Positions 37,597-46,810 are shown, numbered from the stretch's first letter. The stretch is DNA of 64,000 nt from Parapontixanthobacter aurantiacus (GCF_009827635.1 NZ_WTYW01000002.1:186001-250000); one strand, 5' to 3'. Notes: generated by a model not told the origin, from the letters alone. A program made the numbers and translations.

Positions 37597-38297
37597 GCCG
37601 CTTCCCGCTCGCGCGTGGTCTCGAACTCGATCTTCTTGTCATAGGGTGCGCCGACGATCATGCGCTGCACGAATACGCCCGGCAAATGGATGCAGTCGGG
37701 ATCGAGCGAACCAGTCGGCACCACTTCCTCGACTTCGACGATGCAGACCTTGCCGCACGTGGCGGCGGGCTGGTTGAAATTGCGCGCAGTCTTGCGAAAC
37801 ACGAGATTGCCGGTCTCGTCCGCCTTCCAAGCCTTCACGATGGCCAGATCGGCGAAGATGCCGTGTTCGAGGATGTAATCTTCGCCGCCGAAGTTTTTGA
37901 CTTCCTTTCCTTCGGCGACCTGGGTGCCGACGCCGGTCTTCGTATAGAAGCCCGGGATACCGGCGCCGCCCGCCCGCATGCGTTCAGCCAGCGTACCCTG
38001 CGGGCAGAACTCGACTTCGAGTTCACCGGCAAGAAACTGCCGTTCGAATTCCTTGTTCTCGCCGACATAGGACGAGATCATCTTCTTCACCTGCTTGGTG
38101 CGAAGAAGCTTTCCGATGCCTTCATTGTCGATGCCTGCATTGTTGCTGGCGAAGGTAAGGCCTGTGACGCCGCTGTCGCGGATCGCGTCGAGCAGGCGTT
38201 CGGGAATGCCGCACAGGCCAAAGCCGCCACTGGCGATCAGCATGTCGTCCCGCAGCACTCCATCGAGCGCGGATTTGGCGTCGGGGAAGAGTTTCAT
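37593..38297 (-). CDS. scoA: 3-oxoacid CoA-transferase subunit A
   Basis: 234 aa alpha subunit. Conserved blocks: IASGGFGLCGIPERLLDAI with the oxyanion-region glycines, SNNAGIDNEG, and GGAGIPGFYTKTGVGT. It pairs with scoB two genes downstream to move CoA from succinyl-CoA to acetoacetate. First gene of the four-gene operon. The stop overlaps the next start as ATGA. Confidence 0.95.
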   Translation of the reverse strand: MKLFPDAKSALDGVLRDDMLIASGGFGLCGIPERLLDAIRDSGVTGLTFASNNAGIDNEGIGKLLRTKQVKKMISSYVGENKEFERQFLAGELEVEFCPQGTLAERMRAGGAGIPGFYTKTGVGTQVAEGKEVKNFGGEDYILEHGIFADLAIVKAWKADETGNLVFRKTARNFNQPAATCGKVCIVEVEEVVPTGSLDPDCIHLPGVFVQRMIVGAPYDKKIEFETTREREAA

Positions 38298-38479
38298 CGT
38301 TTCGCTCCAATATCTTGGCGATGTCCTTAAAAGCAGGCGCGGTCGTTGTCACCTTTTGCATGGATAGCAAAAAGGTGGGAATGGAATGGCGGCTCTCGCT
38401 TCGCTGCGTCGCACAAATTTGCGCTACATAGGTATGCAAGAGCGGATGCGGATTGAGAAAACGAGTAAAAAAGCACGCT

Positions 38480-38632
38480 CTATCAGTTGTTTGCGGGATA
38501 GTTGCGTATTTTGCAATCGAGAATGATTTTTTCGCACTTGCGAAATGCCCGGCATCGGAGCATATCCATAACTGCCTTTTAGGCATCCTCTCCCAAACTT
38601 ATATAGCCCGGTCGTTTCGACCGGGCTTTTTT
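38480..38632 (+). ncRNA. Candidate small RNA ending in an intrinsic terminator
   Basis: A plus-strand intrinsic terminator at 38605-38632 has no protein gene upstream for over 2 kb on that strand. The preceding 120 bases contain a hairpin (TTTCGCA-CT-TGCGAAA, 38530-38545) and, just before the terminator, the pyrimidine-rich single-strand candidate TCCTCTCCC, complementary to Shine-Dalgarno sequences. This layout is typical of trans-acting alphaproteobacterial sRNAs such as the alpha-r14/SuhB type. The 5' end is a guess. An 82-codon frame (38453-38701) crosses the terminator and is unlikely. Confidence 0.45.
38605..38632 (+). terminator. Strong intrinsic terminator
   Basis: AGCCCGGTCG-TTT-CGACCGGGCT, ten perfect pairs, followed by TTTTT and then CTTT. 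It acts on the plus strand and must end a transcript starting in the upstream gap. Confidence 0.85.
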
Positions 38633-38781
38633 CTTTCCCGCCCTACAAGCGTGAACGAACGGCATCGTTTCGCGTTTGAAACGAAGAGCCGTGCTTCCTA
38701 GCTAGGCTCGACGAATGTTTGGCGGATCGCCGGCCCGGCGCCTCCAGAAGACCGCAATTGCACTACGGGAGACGATCTTTC

Positions 38782-41094
38782 ATGGCCGAAGGCGCGACGA
38801 ATACCGACATTGACGAGAGGACCGTCCGCCTACAGGTGGCGGCTGCCCGACAGGAAGAAAGCGGGCAGGGAATTGCGCGTATGCCGCGCAGCGCGTTCCA
38901 GGCCCTCGGCATTACCGAGGGCGATGTCGTCGAGGTGACCGGCAAACGCAGTACCGCTGCGATCGCAATGGCTGCTTACGACGAGGATCAGGCACTCGAC
39001 GTCGTGCGGCTCGACGGCCTACAGCGCGGCAATGCCGAAACCGGCTCGGGCGAACACGTCACCCTGGCAGCCGCGCAGTCGCGACCGGCGACGCGAGTCG
39101 TATTTGCCCCGGCGCAGCGTGAAATCCGGCTGCAGGGCCCGACGCAGGCATTGAAGCGCAACTTCTTCAAGAAACCGATCGTCGCGGGCGATCTCGTTGC
39201 CACCACCGGCCAGCAGCCCGTCAGCAACGTGCCGCCTCAAGTGCAACGCATGTTCAATACGCCTGCCTACGCACTCACCCAGATACGTCTGACCGTCGTT
39301 TCGACGACGCCCAAGGGCATCGTTCACATCGACGAAAACACTGAAGTCGAACTGCGGGCCGAGTTCGCCGAGCCGCGCGACGGTCGTGCAGTCGTAAATT
39401 ACGACGATGTCGGCGGCATGGGCGATACGATCCAGCAGTTGCGCGAAATGGTCGAACTGCCGCTTCGCTATCCCGAACTGTTCACGCGCCTTGGCGTCGA
39501 TCCGCCCAAGGGCGTCCTTCTCCATGGCCCGCCCGGAACCGGCAAGACACGGCTGGCGCAGGCCGTTGCGAACGAAGCGGATGCCGAATTTTTTACGATC
39601 AACGGTCCCGAGATCATGGGATCGGGCTATGGCGACAGTGAAAAGGCTCTGCGCGACGTTTTCGAACAGGCTGCGAAAGCGGCTCCGGCCATCGTCTTCA
39701 TCGACGAGATCGATTCGATTGCGCCGAAGCGCGATCGCGTGCCGGGTGAAGCGGAAAAGCGGCTGGTCGCCCAGCTGCTGACCTTGATGGACGGACTCGA
39801 AGCGCGGGCAAATCTCGTTGTCATCGCCGCGACGAACCGTCCCGATGCCATCGACGAGGCGCTGCGTCGTCCGGGCCGGTTCGATCGCGAGATCGTCATC
39901 GGCGTTCCCGACGAGCGAGCGCGACGCGAGATACTCGGAATTCACATGCGCGGCATGCCGCTGGGCGACAAGGTCGATATGGCCGAACTCGCCAAGGTCA
40001 CACATGGCTTCGTCGGTGCGGACATTGCCGCCCTCACGCGCGAGGCCGCCATCGAGGCGGTCCGGCGGATCATGCCGAAGCTCAATCTCGACGAGCGGAC
40101 CGTTCCCCCCGAGGTTCTGGAAAATCTCTGCGTGACGCGGGAGGATTTCCTGTCCGCGCTGAAGCGCGTTCAGCCCTCGGCCATGCGCGAAGTGATGGTT
40201 CAGGTCCCCAATGTCGGGTGGGACGACCTCGGCGGGGTGAAGGATGCGATCGACAGCCTCAAAGAAGGCATCGAACTGCCGCTCAAGAACCCCGAAGCCT
40301 TCGAACGACTGGGTATACGCCCTGCGAAGGGGTTCCTGCTCTATGGCCCGCCCGGTACCGGCAAGACCTTGCTTGCCAAGGCTGTCGCCAAGGAAGCCGA
40401 AGCGAATTTCATTTCCCTCAAGAGCAGCGATCTGCTGTCGAAATGGTACGGCGAAAGCGAGCAGCAAATCGCCAAGCTGTTCCGGCGCGCCCGCGCCGTG
40501 GCGCCGTGCGTCGTCTTTATCGACGAGATCGATAGCCTCGTCCCCGCTCGCGGAAGCGGTGCGGGCGAACCGCAGGTGACTGGACGCGTGGTCAATACGA
40601 TCCTTGCCGAAATGGACGGCCTCGAAGAACTGCAAAGCGTCGTCGTCGTCGGTGCGACCAATCGTCCGACGCTAGTCGATCCTGCGCTGCTGAGGCCGGG
40701 ACGGTTCGACGAACTGGTTTTCGTCGGCACACCAGACGTTGCGGGGCGCGAGCATATCCTCAAGATTCACACCCGTTCGATGCCGTTGGCTGAAGATGTT
40801 TCGCTTGCGGACGTAGCGCAGGAAACCGAGCGCTTCACCGGGGCCGATCTCGAAGACGTGGTGCGGCGGGCCGGTCTCGTCGCGTTGCGCCGCGCAGGCA
40901 GCGACGTCCGGGAAGTCACGACTGCCGATTTCAAGGAAGCGTTGAAGGATTCGCGTGCGACCGTCACGCGCAAGATGGAAGAGGAATACAAGAAGATGCA
41001 GGGCGAACTGAAAAAGCGCGCTGCTGCGGTTCAGCCGATCGGCTTTCTGCATGAGGGCATGGTGCAACCTACCCGCGAGAACAAGCACGAATAG
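38782..41094 (+). CDS. CDC48/VCP-like tandem AAA+ ATPase
   Basis: 770-aa protein with an N-terminal CDC48-type substrate/adaptor domain (about 10-190) and two AAA+ modules. D1 has GPPGTGKTRLAQ at about 247 and FIDEIDSIAPKRD; D2 has GPPGTGKTLLAK at about 521, FIDEIDSLVPARG and the second region of homology. Architecture equals archaeal VAT/Cdc48 unfoldases, which remodel or unfold proteins for degradation. Such full-length forms are uncommon in bacteria but occur in sphingomonads. ATG at 38782 follows GGGAGA; the open frame to 38719 is not conserved-looking. The proteolytic partner is not in the window. Confidence 0.93.
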   Translation: MAEGATNTDIDERTVRLQVAAARQEESGQGIARMPRSAFQALGITEGDVVEVTGKRSTAAIAMAAYDEDQALDVVRLDGLQRGNAETGSGEHVTLAAAQSRPATRVVFAPAQREIRLQGPTQALKRNFFKKPIVAGDLVATTGQQPVSNVPPQVQRMFNTPAYALTQIRLTVVSTTPKGIVHIDENTEVELRAEFAEPRDGRAVVNYDDVGGMGDTIQQLREMVELPLRYPELFTRLGVDPPKGVLLHGPPGTGKTRLAQAVANEADAEFFTINGPEIMGSGYGDSEKALRDVFEQAAKAAPAIVFIDEIDSIAPKRDRVPGEAEKRLVAQLLTLMDGLEARANLVVIAATNRPDAIDEALRRPGRFDREIVIGVPDERARREILGIHMRGMPLGDKVDMAELAKVTHGFVGADIAALTREAAIEAVRRIMPKLNLDERTVPPEVLENLCVTREDFLSALKRVQPSAMREVMVQVPNVGWDDLGGVKDAIDSLKEGIELPLKNPEAFERLGIRPAKGFLLYGPPGTGKTLLAKAVAKEAEANFISLKSSDLLSKWYGESEQQIAKLFRRARAVAPCVVFIDEIDSLVPARGSGAGEPQVTGRVVNTILAEMDGLEELQSVVVVGATNRPTLVDPALLRPGRFDELVFVGTPDVAGREHILKIHTRSMPLAEDVSLADVAQETERFTGADLEDVVRRAGLVALRRAGSDVREVTTADFKEALKDSRATVTRKMEEEYKKMQGELKKRAAAVQPIGFLHEGMVQPTRENKHE

Positions 41095-41130
41095 GGCGGC
41101 GCCCGCTTGAATCGGGCTTCGTTCAGGCGG

Positions 41131-42210
41131 TCAATTTCCCGCGACGCGGGCGTTGGCCGCTTCGACCTCCAGCCGATGACGGATGAGGGCGTCGGGCATG
41201 TTCTTGCGCAGCCAGCCGATCATGTGCTCGCGCACCACACAGCGCAGCGTGAACAGGTCGCCGATCGTGAGGGCACTGACGGCAAGGCGCAATTCGATGC
41301 TCTCGGGATGCGCCTCCGTCATCAGGGCAGCGGCGGTGCGCTGATCCCATAGCTCCTGCGTTGCTACGAACCGCAGAAATTCCTCGCGAATGGGTTCGAC
41401 GTCCGTCGCCGGGTCGAGATGCAGGAAGACCGGTCCGGTCAGCTTTTCGTTCTGACGCGACCAGTTCTCGAAGCTCTGATCGAGAAACTGGCTCGTCGGC
41501 ACGATGACGGCGCGTTCGTCCCAGATGCGAACCACCACGAAACTCATCCGGATTTCCTCGACGCGACCGGTATGGCCGTCCACCACGACGAGGTCGCCCA
41601 GTCGCAGCGGCTCCGTAATTGCCATTTGCAGGCCGGCGATGAGCGACTTCAAGGCGGGCTGAGCGGCTGCACCGACTGCAAGGGCGGCAAGCCCGGCAGA
41701 AGCGACGAGCGTGACACCAATCTCTCGAACCACCGGAATACCGACCAGCATCAACCCGACCGTCACGAACACGATGGCGAAGGTAATTGTCCGCGAGAGA
41801 ATGGCAATTCGCGTCTTGCGACTGCGCGCTGCCACCGGATCGTCGGAAATCTCCGCCTTGTATTCGAGCGCATAAGTGAACGCCTTGACGAGCACATAGG
41901 CTACCCAGCCGAGCAGCGCGGGAACGATGAACTTCCCGGCAACTTCCCAGAATTCGCCGAGCAGGGCATCGAACTGAGAAGCAAGCGAGATGCCGATTGC
42001 GATCATCGACCAGCGCAGGGGCCGTTCGAGCTTGTCGAACACCATTTCGTCGAGATGCGTATCCGACAGCCGTGACAGCCGATGGAGCAAGGCGAACAGG
42101 ATCTTGTGAACGATCCAGGCAATGGCGATCGCGACAAGGATCACGATGGTCATATGGAGCAGGCGCTCCCAGGCTATCTCGTAATTGGCGGGATCGTATC
42201 GCTCGAACAT
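41131..42210 (-). CDS. MscS-family mechanosensitive ion channel
   Basis: 359 aa with four hydrophobic N-terminal helices and the pore-lining helix VASAGLAALAVGAAAQPALKS, shown here in parts ASAGLAALAVG and AAAQPALKS. The beta domain follows (LGDLVVVDGHTGRVEEI, VPTSQFL), then an alpha/beta cytoplasmic domain. Second MscS protein in the window and unrelated in architecture to the BON-MscS one. Downstream of polA on the same strand. Confidence 0.9.
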   Translation of the reverse strand: MFERYDPANYEIAWERLLHMTIVILVAIAIAWIVHKILFALLHRLSRLSDTHLDEMVFDKLERPLRWSMIAIGISLASQFDALLGEFWEVAGKFIVPALLGWVAYVLVKAFTYALEYKAEISDDPVAARSRKTRIAILSRTITFAIVFVTVGLMLVGIPVVREIGVTLVASAGLAALAVGAAAQPALKSLIAGLQMAITEPLRLGDLVVVDGHTGRVEEIRMSFVVVRIWDERAVIVPTSQFLDQSFENWSRQNEKLTGPVFLHLDPATDVEPIREEFLRFVATQELWDQRTAAALMTEAHPESIELRLAVSALTIGDLFTLRCVVREHMIGWLRKNMPDALIRHRLEVEAANARVAGN

Positions 42211-42268
42211 ATGACCGGCGCCCTAAGAGCGACCAGCGGCTTTTGCAAGGAAGCTGCCGAGGACGCGA

Positions 42269-45124
42269 TCAGTGCGCAGCGCCCCAGCTCTTTCCGGAAC
42301 CGATATCGACCGCAAGCGGCACGTCGATCCTGACCGCGGGCGCGGCGGCGTTCGACATCGTTTGCGCGATCACTTCGCTCGCCTGCGCAACGTCGCCTTC
42401 GGGCAATTCGAAAACCAGTTCGTCATGCACCTGCAACAGCATTCGTACATGGCTGAGGCCTGCCGCATCGAGAGCAGGCATCATGCGAACCATCGCTCGC
42501 TTGATGATGTCCGCGCTCGTTCCCTGGATGGGCGCGTTGATCGCAGCGCGTTCGCTGCCCTGCCGCTCGTTCGGGTTCTTCGATTTGATCCTGGGAAACC
42601 ATGTCTTGCGCCCGAAAAGCGTCTCGGAATAGCCGTTTTCCCGGACGAACTCGGTCGTATCCATGATGTATTTCTGGATACCGGGAAACCGCTTGAAATA
42701 GGTCTCGATCATGTCCTGGGCGGTGTCCGCGTCGGTGCCCAGCCGCCCCGCGAGACCCCAGCGAGAAATACCGTAAAGTATTGCAAAGTTTATCGTTTTT
42801 GCCTGTCCACGCGTATCGCGATTGACCTCGCCGAACATTTCCTGCGCGGTGCGCGCATGGATGTCCTCACCGTTGGCGAAGGCCTGCTTAAGGGTGTCGA
42901 CATCGGCCATATGCGCAGCGAGACGCAGTTCGATCTGGCTATAGTCCGCCGCGAGCAAGACATTGCCTTCTTCCGGGACGAAGGCCTCTCTGATCTGCCG
43001 TCCGATGGCCGTGCGGATGGGGATGTTCTGCAGATTGGGATCGGTGGAGGAAAGGCGTCCCGTCTGTGCTCCGACAAGGCTGTATGACGTATGCACCCGC
43101 CCCGTTTCGGGATTGATGGCTGCCTGAAGCGCGTCGGTATAGGTCGATTTCAGTTTCGTCAGCTGCCGCCATTCCAGCACCTTGTTCGCAATCGGCGCGC
43201 CTTCGTCCGACAGGCGCTCCAACACCGCGAGGCCGGTTGCGTACTGACCGCTCTTTCCTTTCTTTCCGCCCTGGTAACCCAGCTTGTCGAACAGAATCTC
43301 GCCGAGCTGCTTGGGGCTGCCGACGGTGAATTCCTGACCTGCGAGTTCGAAGATTTCCTTCTCGAGCAGTTCTGTCTGGGCAGCGAACTCTTCCGAGAGT
43401 TTCGCCAGCTGTTCCCGGTCGACCTTGATCCCGTGTCTTTCCATCTGTGCGACGACCGGGATGAGCGGACGGTCCACCCTTTCGTAGACGCGCGTTCCGC
43501 CCTCGATCGGCAAGCGCGGCTTCAGATAGCGGTGAAGGCGCCATGTCACGTCGGCATCCTCAGCCGCGTATTCGGTCGCCTTGTCGAGCGGGACTTCGCC
43601 GAACGCGATAGCTTTTCGTCCGGCCCCGCAAACTTCCTTGAACGTGAGGCAGGCGTGATCGAAATGCTTGAGGGCGAGCTCGTCCATGCCATGCCCGCCG
43701 CCGATGCCCTGCTCGCCGCGGCCAGCGTCCAGCGCGAAGCTCAAGATCATCGTATCGTCGATCGGCGCGACGTGAATGTCGTATCGCGCGAGGACGTTGA
43801 GATCGTACTTGATGTTCTGCCCGATCTTCAGGACCGCCTCGTCTTCGAGCAGCGGTTTCAACAGGTGCAGCGCTTCGGTCCGGTCGATCTGCTCCGGCTT
43901 GTCAGACAGCAGGTCGTTGCCGCCATGACCGAAGGGAATGTAGCACGCGTCGTTAGGTCCGGTTGCAAGGCTGATCCCGACGAGGTCCGATTGAAGTGCA
44001 TCCAATGCGCTCGTTTCGGTATCGACGGCGATTTCTCGCGCCTTGCGGCATTTCGCAATCCAGTGTTCGAGGCGGTCGAGCGTCTGGACGCATTCATAGG
44101 TCTTTCGATCCACCTTCGGCATATCGGGAAGGGACGGCGCACCTTCGTTCGCCTTCGCAGAAGCGTTCTGCTTCTTTGCCGGATCGAGCTGCGTCGGACG
44201 GTCCGGACTGCCGCGACCATCGCTCAGCCGGCGCAAAAGGCTGGTGAAGCCATGCTGTTCGAGAAACGCCTTCAGCGGTTCGACCGGGATCGTATCAAGC
44301 TTGAACTCCTCCAGCGGCTGGGGAAGGTCGCAATCTTCCTTCAGCGTTACGAGGACGCGGCTGAGCTCCGCGTCACCGCGACCCTCTATCAGCCGTTCCT
44401 TCAGCTTCGATTTCTTCATATCCGGCGCTTGATCGAGCGCTGCGGTCAGCGAGCCGTTCTCCGCGATCAGCTTGCTCGCGGTTTTCGGACCGATACCGTA
44501 TATGCCCGGAATGTTGTCCACGCTGTCGCCCATCAGGGCGAGGACATCTCCGACGAGGTGGGGCGGAACGCCGAACTTCTCCTCGACTTCGGCGGGGCCG
44601 ATCCGCGCGGATTTCATCGTGTCGAGCATGTCGATGCTCGCGCCGTTTTCGTCATGGGTTCCGACGATCTGCATGAGATCCTTGTCGGACGAGACGATGG
44701 TGACGTCCCACCCCTGGTTTTGCGCCGCGCGGGCGTAGGAAGCGATAAGATCGTCGGCCTCCAGCCCCTCTTCCTCGATGCACGGAAGCGAGAATGCCCG
44801 GGTGGCATCGCGGATCAACGGAAATTGCGGTTCAAGATCTTCGGGCGGTGGCGGGCGATGCGCCTTGTAATCGGGATAGATGTCGTTCCGAAACGAATGA
44901 CTCGACTTGTCGAAGATGACGGCAAGGTGAGTGGGGCCGTCCGCCTGATCGAGATCGTCGGCCAGTTTCCACAACATGGTCGTATAGCCGTAGACGGCAC
45001 CGACCGGCGTGCCTTCCGGATTGGTGAGCGGCGGCAGGCGGTGATAGGCCCTGAAGATATATGCCGAGCCATCGACGAGGTAGAGATGCTGCTTCGTGTC
45101 GTTCGCTTTTTCGTTTTCCGCCAT
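42269..45124 (-). CDS. polA: DNA polymerase I
   Basis: 951 aa with three domains. The 5' nuclease (about 10-300) shows LYLVDGSAYIFRAYH. The 3'-5' exonuclease (about 370-540) keeps the DTE metal-binding motif in AVDTETSALDA, so proofreading is probably active. The polymerase has motif A AADYSQIELRLAA, motif B RGQAKTINFAILYG and motif C LQVHDELVF. ATG at 45124 chosen; a TTG at 45175 adds 17 unconserved residues. Confidence 0.96.
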   Translation of the reverse strand: MAENEKANDTKQHLYLVDGSAYIFRAYHRLPPLTNPEGTPVGAVYGYTTMLWKLADDLDQADGPTHLAVIFDKSSHSFRNDIYPDYKAHRPPPPEDLEPQFPLIRDATRAFSLPCIEEEGLEADDLIASYARAAQNQGWDVTIVSSDKDLMQIVGTHDENGASIDMLDTMKSARIGPAEVEEKFGVPPHLVGDVLALMGDSVDNIPGIYGIGPKTASKLIAENGSLTAALDQAPDMKKSKLKERLIEGRGDAELSRVLVTLKEDCDLPQPLEEFKLDTIPVEPLKAFLEQHGFTSLLRRLSDGRGSPDRPTQLDPAKKQNASAKANEGAPSLPDMPKVDRKTYECVQTLDRLEHWIAKCRKAREIAVDTETSALDALQSDLVGISLATGPNDACYIPFGHGGNDLLSDKPEQIDRTEALHLLKPLLEDEAVLKIGQNIKYDLNVLARYDIHVAPIDDTMILSFALDAGRGEQGIGGGHGMDELALKHFDHACLTFKEVCGAGRKAIAFGEVPLDKATEYAAEDADVTWRLHRYLKPRLPIEGGTRVYERVDRPLIPVVAQMERHGIKVDREQLAKLSEEFAAQTELLEKEIFELAGQEFTVGSPKQLGEILFDKLGYQGGKKGKSGQYATGLAVLERLSDEGAPIANKVLEWRQLTKLKSTYTDALQAAINPETGRVHTSYSLVGAQTGRLSSTDPNLQNIPIRTAIGRQIREAFVPEEGNVLLAADYSQIELRLAAHMADVDTLKQAFANGEDIHARTAQEMFGEVNRDTRGQAKTINFAILYGISRWGLAGRLGTDADTAQDMIETYFKRFPGIQKYIMDTTEFVRENGYSETLFGRKTWFPRIKSKNPNERQGSERAAINAPIQGTSADIIKRAMVRMMPALDAAGLSHVRMLLQVHDELVFELPEGDVAQASEVIAQTMSNAAAPAVRIDVPLAVDIGSGKSWGAAH

Positions 45125-45289
45125 GATTGCGGCTGTTAGCAGCGCCGCCGGACGAGAGATACGGCGATTCGACAAAATTCGAGGTCAAATGCTCCTGCCG
45201 GTGCTGGCTGATTACGCCTCATAATTGGCTCGATTGCGGCAATCATGGCGAAATTGAGGCAAAAAAATGGCGAATTGTGACGATATCGC

Positions 45290-45318
45290 TTGCGCCGCCA
45301 CATTCTCGCCATTATTTA
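45290..45318 (+). promoter_or_regulatory. Predicted sigma-70 type promoter
   Basis: TTGCGC (45290-45295), 17-base spacer, TATTTA (45313-45318), about 90 bases before the small lipoprotein gene. Upstream, ATGGCGAAATTG and ATGGCGAATTG form a short direct repeat (45245 and 45268) of unknown meaning. Confidence 0.4.
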
Positions 45319-45410
45319 CAGTGCGGAAGCCCGGTTTCGGGGTTTCGCGCAAAAGTGGCTCTTCGGGTCGCCGCGCGCCTTTTTGAACGTAGATCAAGGA
45401 TTTGATTAAC

Positions 45411-45683
45411 ATGCGTAAATTCATTTTTGCCGCTGCCGCTGCTGGTGCCGCTCTCTCGCTCGCTGCTTGCTCCGAGAGCACGCAGGAAGGCGCTGAAGCA
45501 ACTGCTGAAGACGCAATGGCCGACACCGAAGCCAACCTCGAAGCAGCCGGCGAAGAAATTGACGGCGCTGTTGACGAAGCTGGTGCCGAAATCGACGGCG
45601 CTATGGAAGATGCAGACGCTGCTGCGACTGCTGCTGAAGCCGAACTCGAAAACGAGCCGGTTGACGAAGCTGCTGTCGACTAA
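45411..45683 (+). CDS. Small acidic alanine-rich lipoprotein
   Basis: 90 aa. Lipoprotein signal with lipobox LSLAAC (Cys20), then an Ala/Glu/Asp-rich mature part with a repeating pattern (GEEIDGAVDEAGAEIDGA) that would form an amphipathic helix. No family recognised. Codon use leans heavily on GCT and GAA, unlike the GCC/GCG-rich neighbours, which often marks highly expressed genes. AAGGA lies ten bases before the ATG and a strong terminator follows, so it is probably an abundant single-gene transcript. Confidence 0.75.
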   Translation: MRKFIFAAAAAGAALSLAACSESTQEGAEATAEDAMADTEANLEAAGEEIDGAVDEAGAEIDGAMEDADAAATAAEAELENEPVDEAAVD

Positions 45684-45710
45684 GGCTAGCTCTTCTCGAT
45701 AGAGTTAAGG

Positions 45711-45740
45711 AAAGGGCGGTGCTTCGGTGCCGCCCTTTTT
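45711..45740 (+). terminator. Intrinsic terminator of the small lipoprotein gene
   Basis: AAAGGGCGG and CCGCCCTTT arms around TGCTTCGGTG, followed by further T residues. It lies 27 bases after the lipoprotein stop, in the convergent gap before the beta-lactamase-fold gene. Confidence 0.8.
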
Positions 45741-45784
45741 CGTTGGCTGAAGCCACGGCAACGGAGAGTTGCGGGCCTCAGCCC

Positions 45785-46810
45785 TTACAGTCCGCCCGAC
45801 CGTGCTCCGGCGTAATTCGCCTTTGCCCATTCGCGCGCTTCGTCACGGGCATTGAACCCATCGTAAAGGGCGCGGGCAAGCTGCGCGATCTTCGCTTCGC
45901 GCTGAGCACGCGACCCCTGGCCGGTCACGTAAATCGCAAGGGCGATCGTGCGCCCGTCCGGCGTTTCGATATAGCCGATGTCGCTCGACGTGTTGTTGAG
46001 CGACCCGGTCTTGTTGGAGACGCTGGCTTCAGAGGGGATCAGCGCCTTGATCCGCCGTTTCCCCGTCACCGTTCGGCTCATGGCGCCGAGAATGACGCTT
46101 CGGCTCGAATCGGACAATGTCGTACCGCGATAAAGGGCGGTCAGCAGATCGGTCATCGCGGTTGGCGTCGCGCTGTCGCGGCGATCGATATAGGTCGCCG
46201 GATCGAACTCGCCGTCATCGCGAACGAGTGTCGCAATATCGCGATCGAGACTGAACTCACGAATACCGTTTCTCGCAGCCCAGTTGTTGACCGCTACCGG
46301 GCCGCCAACCACGCGCAGCAAAGCATCGGTCGCCGGATTGCTCGAGCGAGTGATCATCAGTTCGATGAGCTGGATCGCGGGAAGGTGCTTCCCGGTGGAA
46401 ACCGGTGCGACCGTGCTGGAAAACTTTGCCGAGCGCTGCGGAACGAGCAGCGGGAATTCGCTCGTCAGAGACCAGCGGCCTTTTTCAACCCCTTCTAGGA
46501 ATGTCGCGGCTATCGCGATCTTGCTGGTGCTCGCCATGGGGAAGCGTTGATCGCCCAGAATATCGAGGTGATAGCCCGTGCTGAGGTCGACAGCGGAAAT
46601 GCCGATCCGGCCCCGCGATCCGTCGGCCAGTTCGGCAATCCGCTTCTCGAAGGCGGTCTCGTAGCGCGCCTCGAAACTTTGCGGCAACCGCACCTCGGTC
46701 CCCAGCACCGAATCGAAGCGTGCTTCGAAATCGACGGGCTGCGCGCTCGCAGGGGTTGTGACGAGAAGGCTTGCTGCCGCTAGAACGGCTCCGATCAGTT
46801 TAGTCCGCAT
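45785..46810 (-). CDS. Class A beta-lactamase-fold serine hydrolase, probably not a true beta-lactamase
   Basis: 341 aa with a Sec signal peptide ending ASA. The nucleophile motif is S94-T-S-K97, the SDN-type motif is RSSNPATD (SSN) and the third motif is NKTGSLNN. The omega-loop, where class A enzymes have LDRxExELN, reads LDRDIATLV, so the deacylation Glu166 and Asn170 equivalents are Ile and Val. It may be acylated by beta-lactams without hydrolysing them, or act on another ester or peptide. Periplasmic. Annotating it as a resistance gene would not be justified. Confidence 0.85.
   Translation of the reverse strand: MRTKLIGAVLAAASLLVTTPASAQPVDFEARFDSVLGTEVRLPQSFEARYETAFEKRIAELADGSRGRIGISAVDLSTGYHLDILGDQRFPMASTSKIAIAATFLEGVEKGRWSLTSEFPLLVPQRSAKFSSTVAPVSTGKHLPAIQLIELMITRSSNPATDALLRVVGGPVAVNNWAARNGIREFSLDRDIATLVRDDGEFDPATYIDRRDSATPTAMTDLLTALYRGTTLSDSSRSVILGAMSRTVTGKRRIKALIPSEASVSNKTGSLNNTSSDIGYIETPDGRTIALAIYVTGQGSRAQREAKIAQLARALYDGFNARDEAREWAKANYAGARSGGL

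Larger units (their letters stand above)
38298..38781. other. 484-bp gap between scoA and the CDC48-like gene
   Basis: Minus-strand promoter of scoA is expected at 38298-38400. The middle is AT-richer and ends in a perfect plus-strand terminator at 38605-38632 with no annotated gene before it; the candidate RNA is listed separately. After the terminator, 38633-38781 is the leader of the CDC48-like gene. Confidence 0.6.

Noticed and set aside
38453-38701. 82-codon plus-strand frame before the CDC48-like gene
   Set aside because: It runs straight through a perfect intrinsic terminator and has no domain; a small RNA is the better reading.
43091-45139. 682-codon plus-strand frame over polA
   Set aside because: Antisense to all three polA domains and without a plausible ribosome site.
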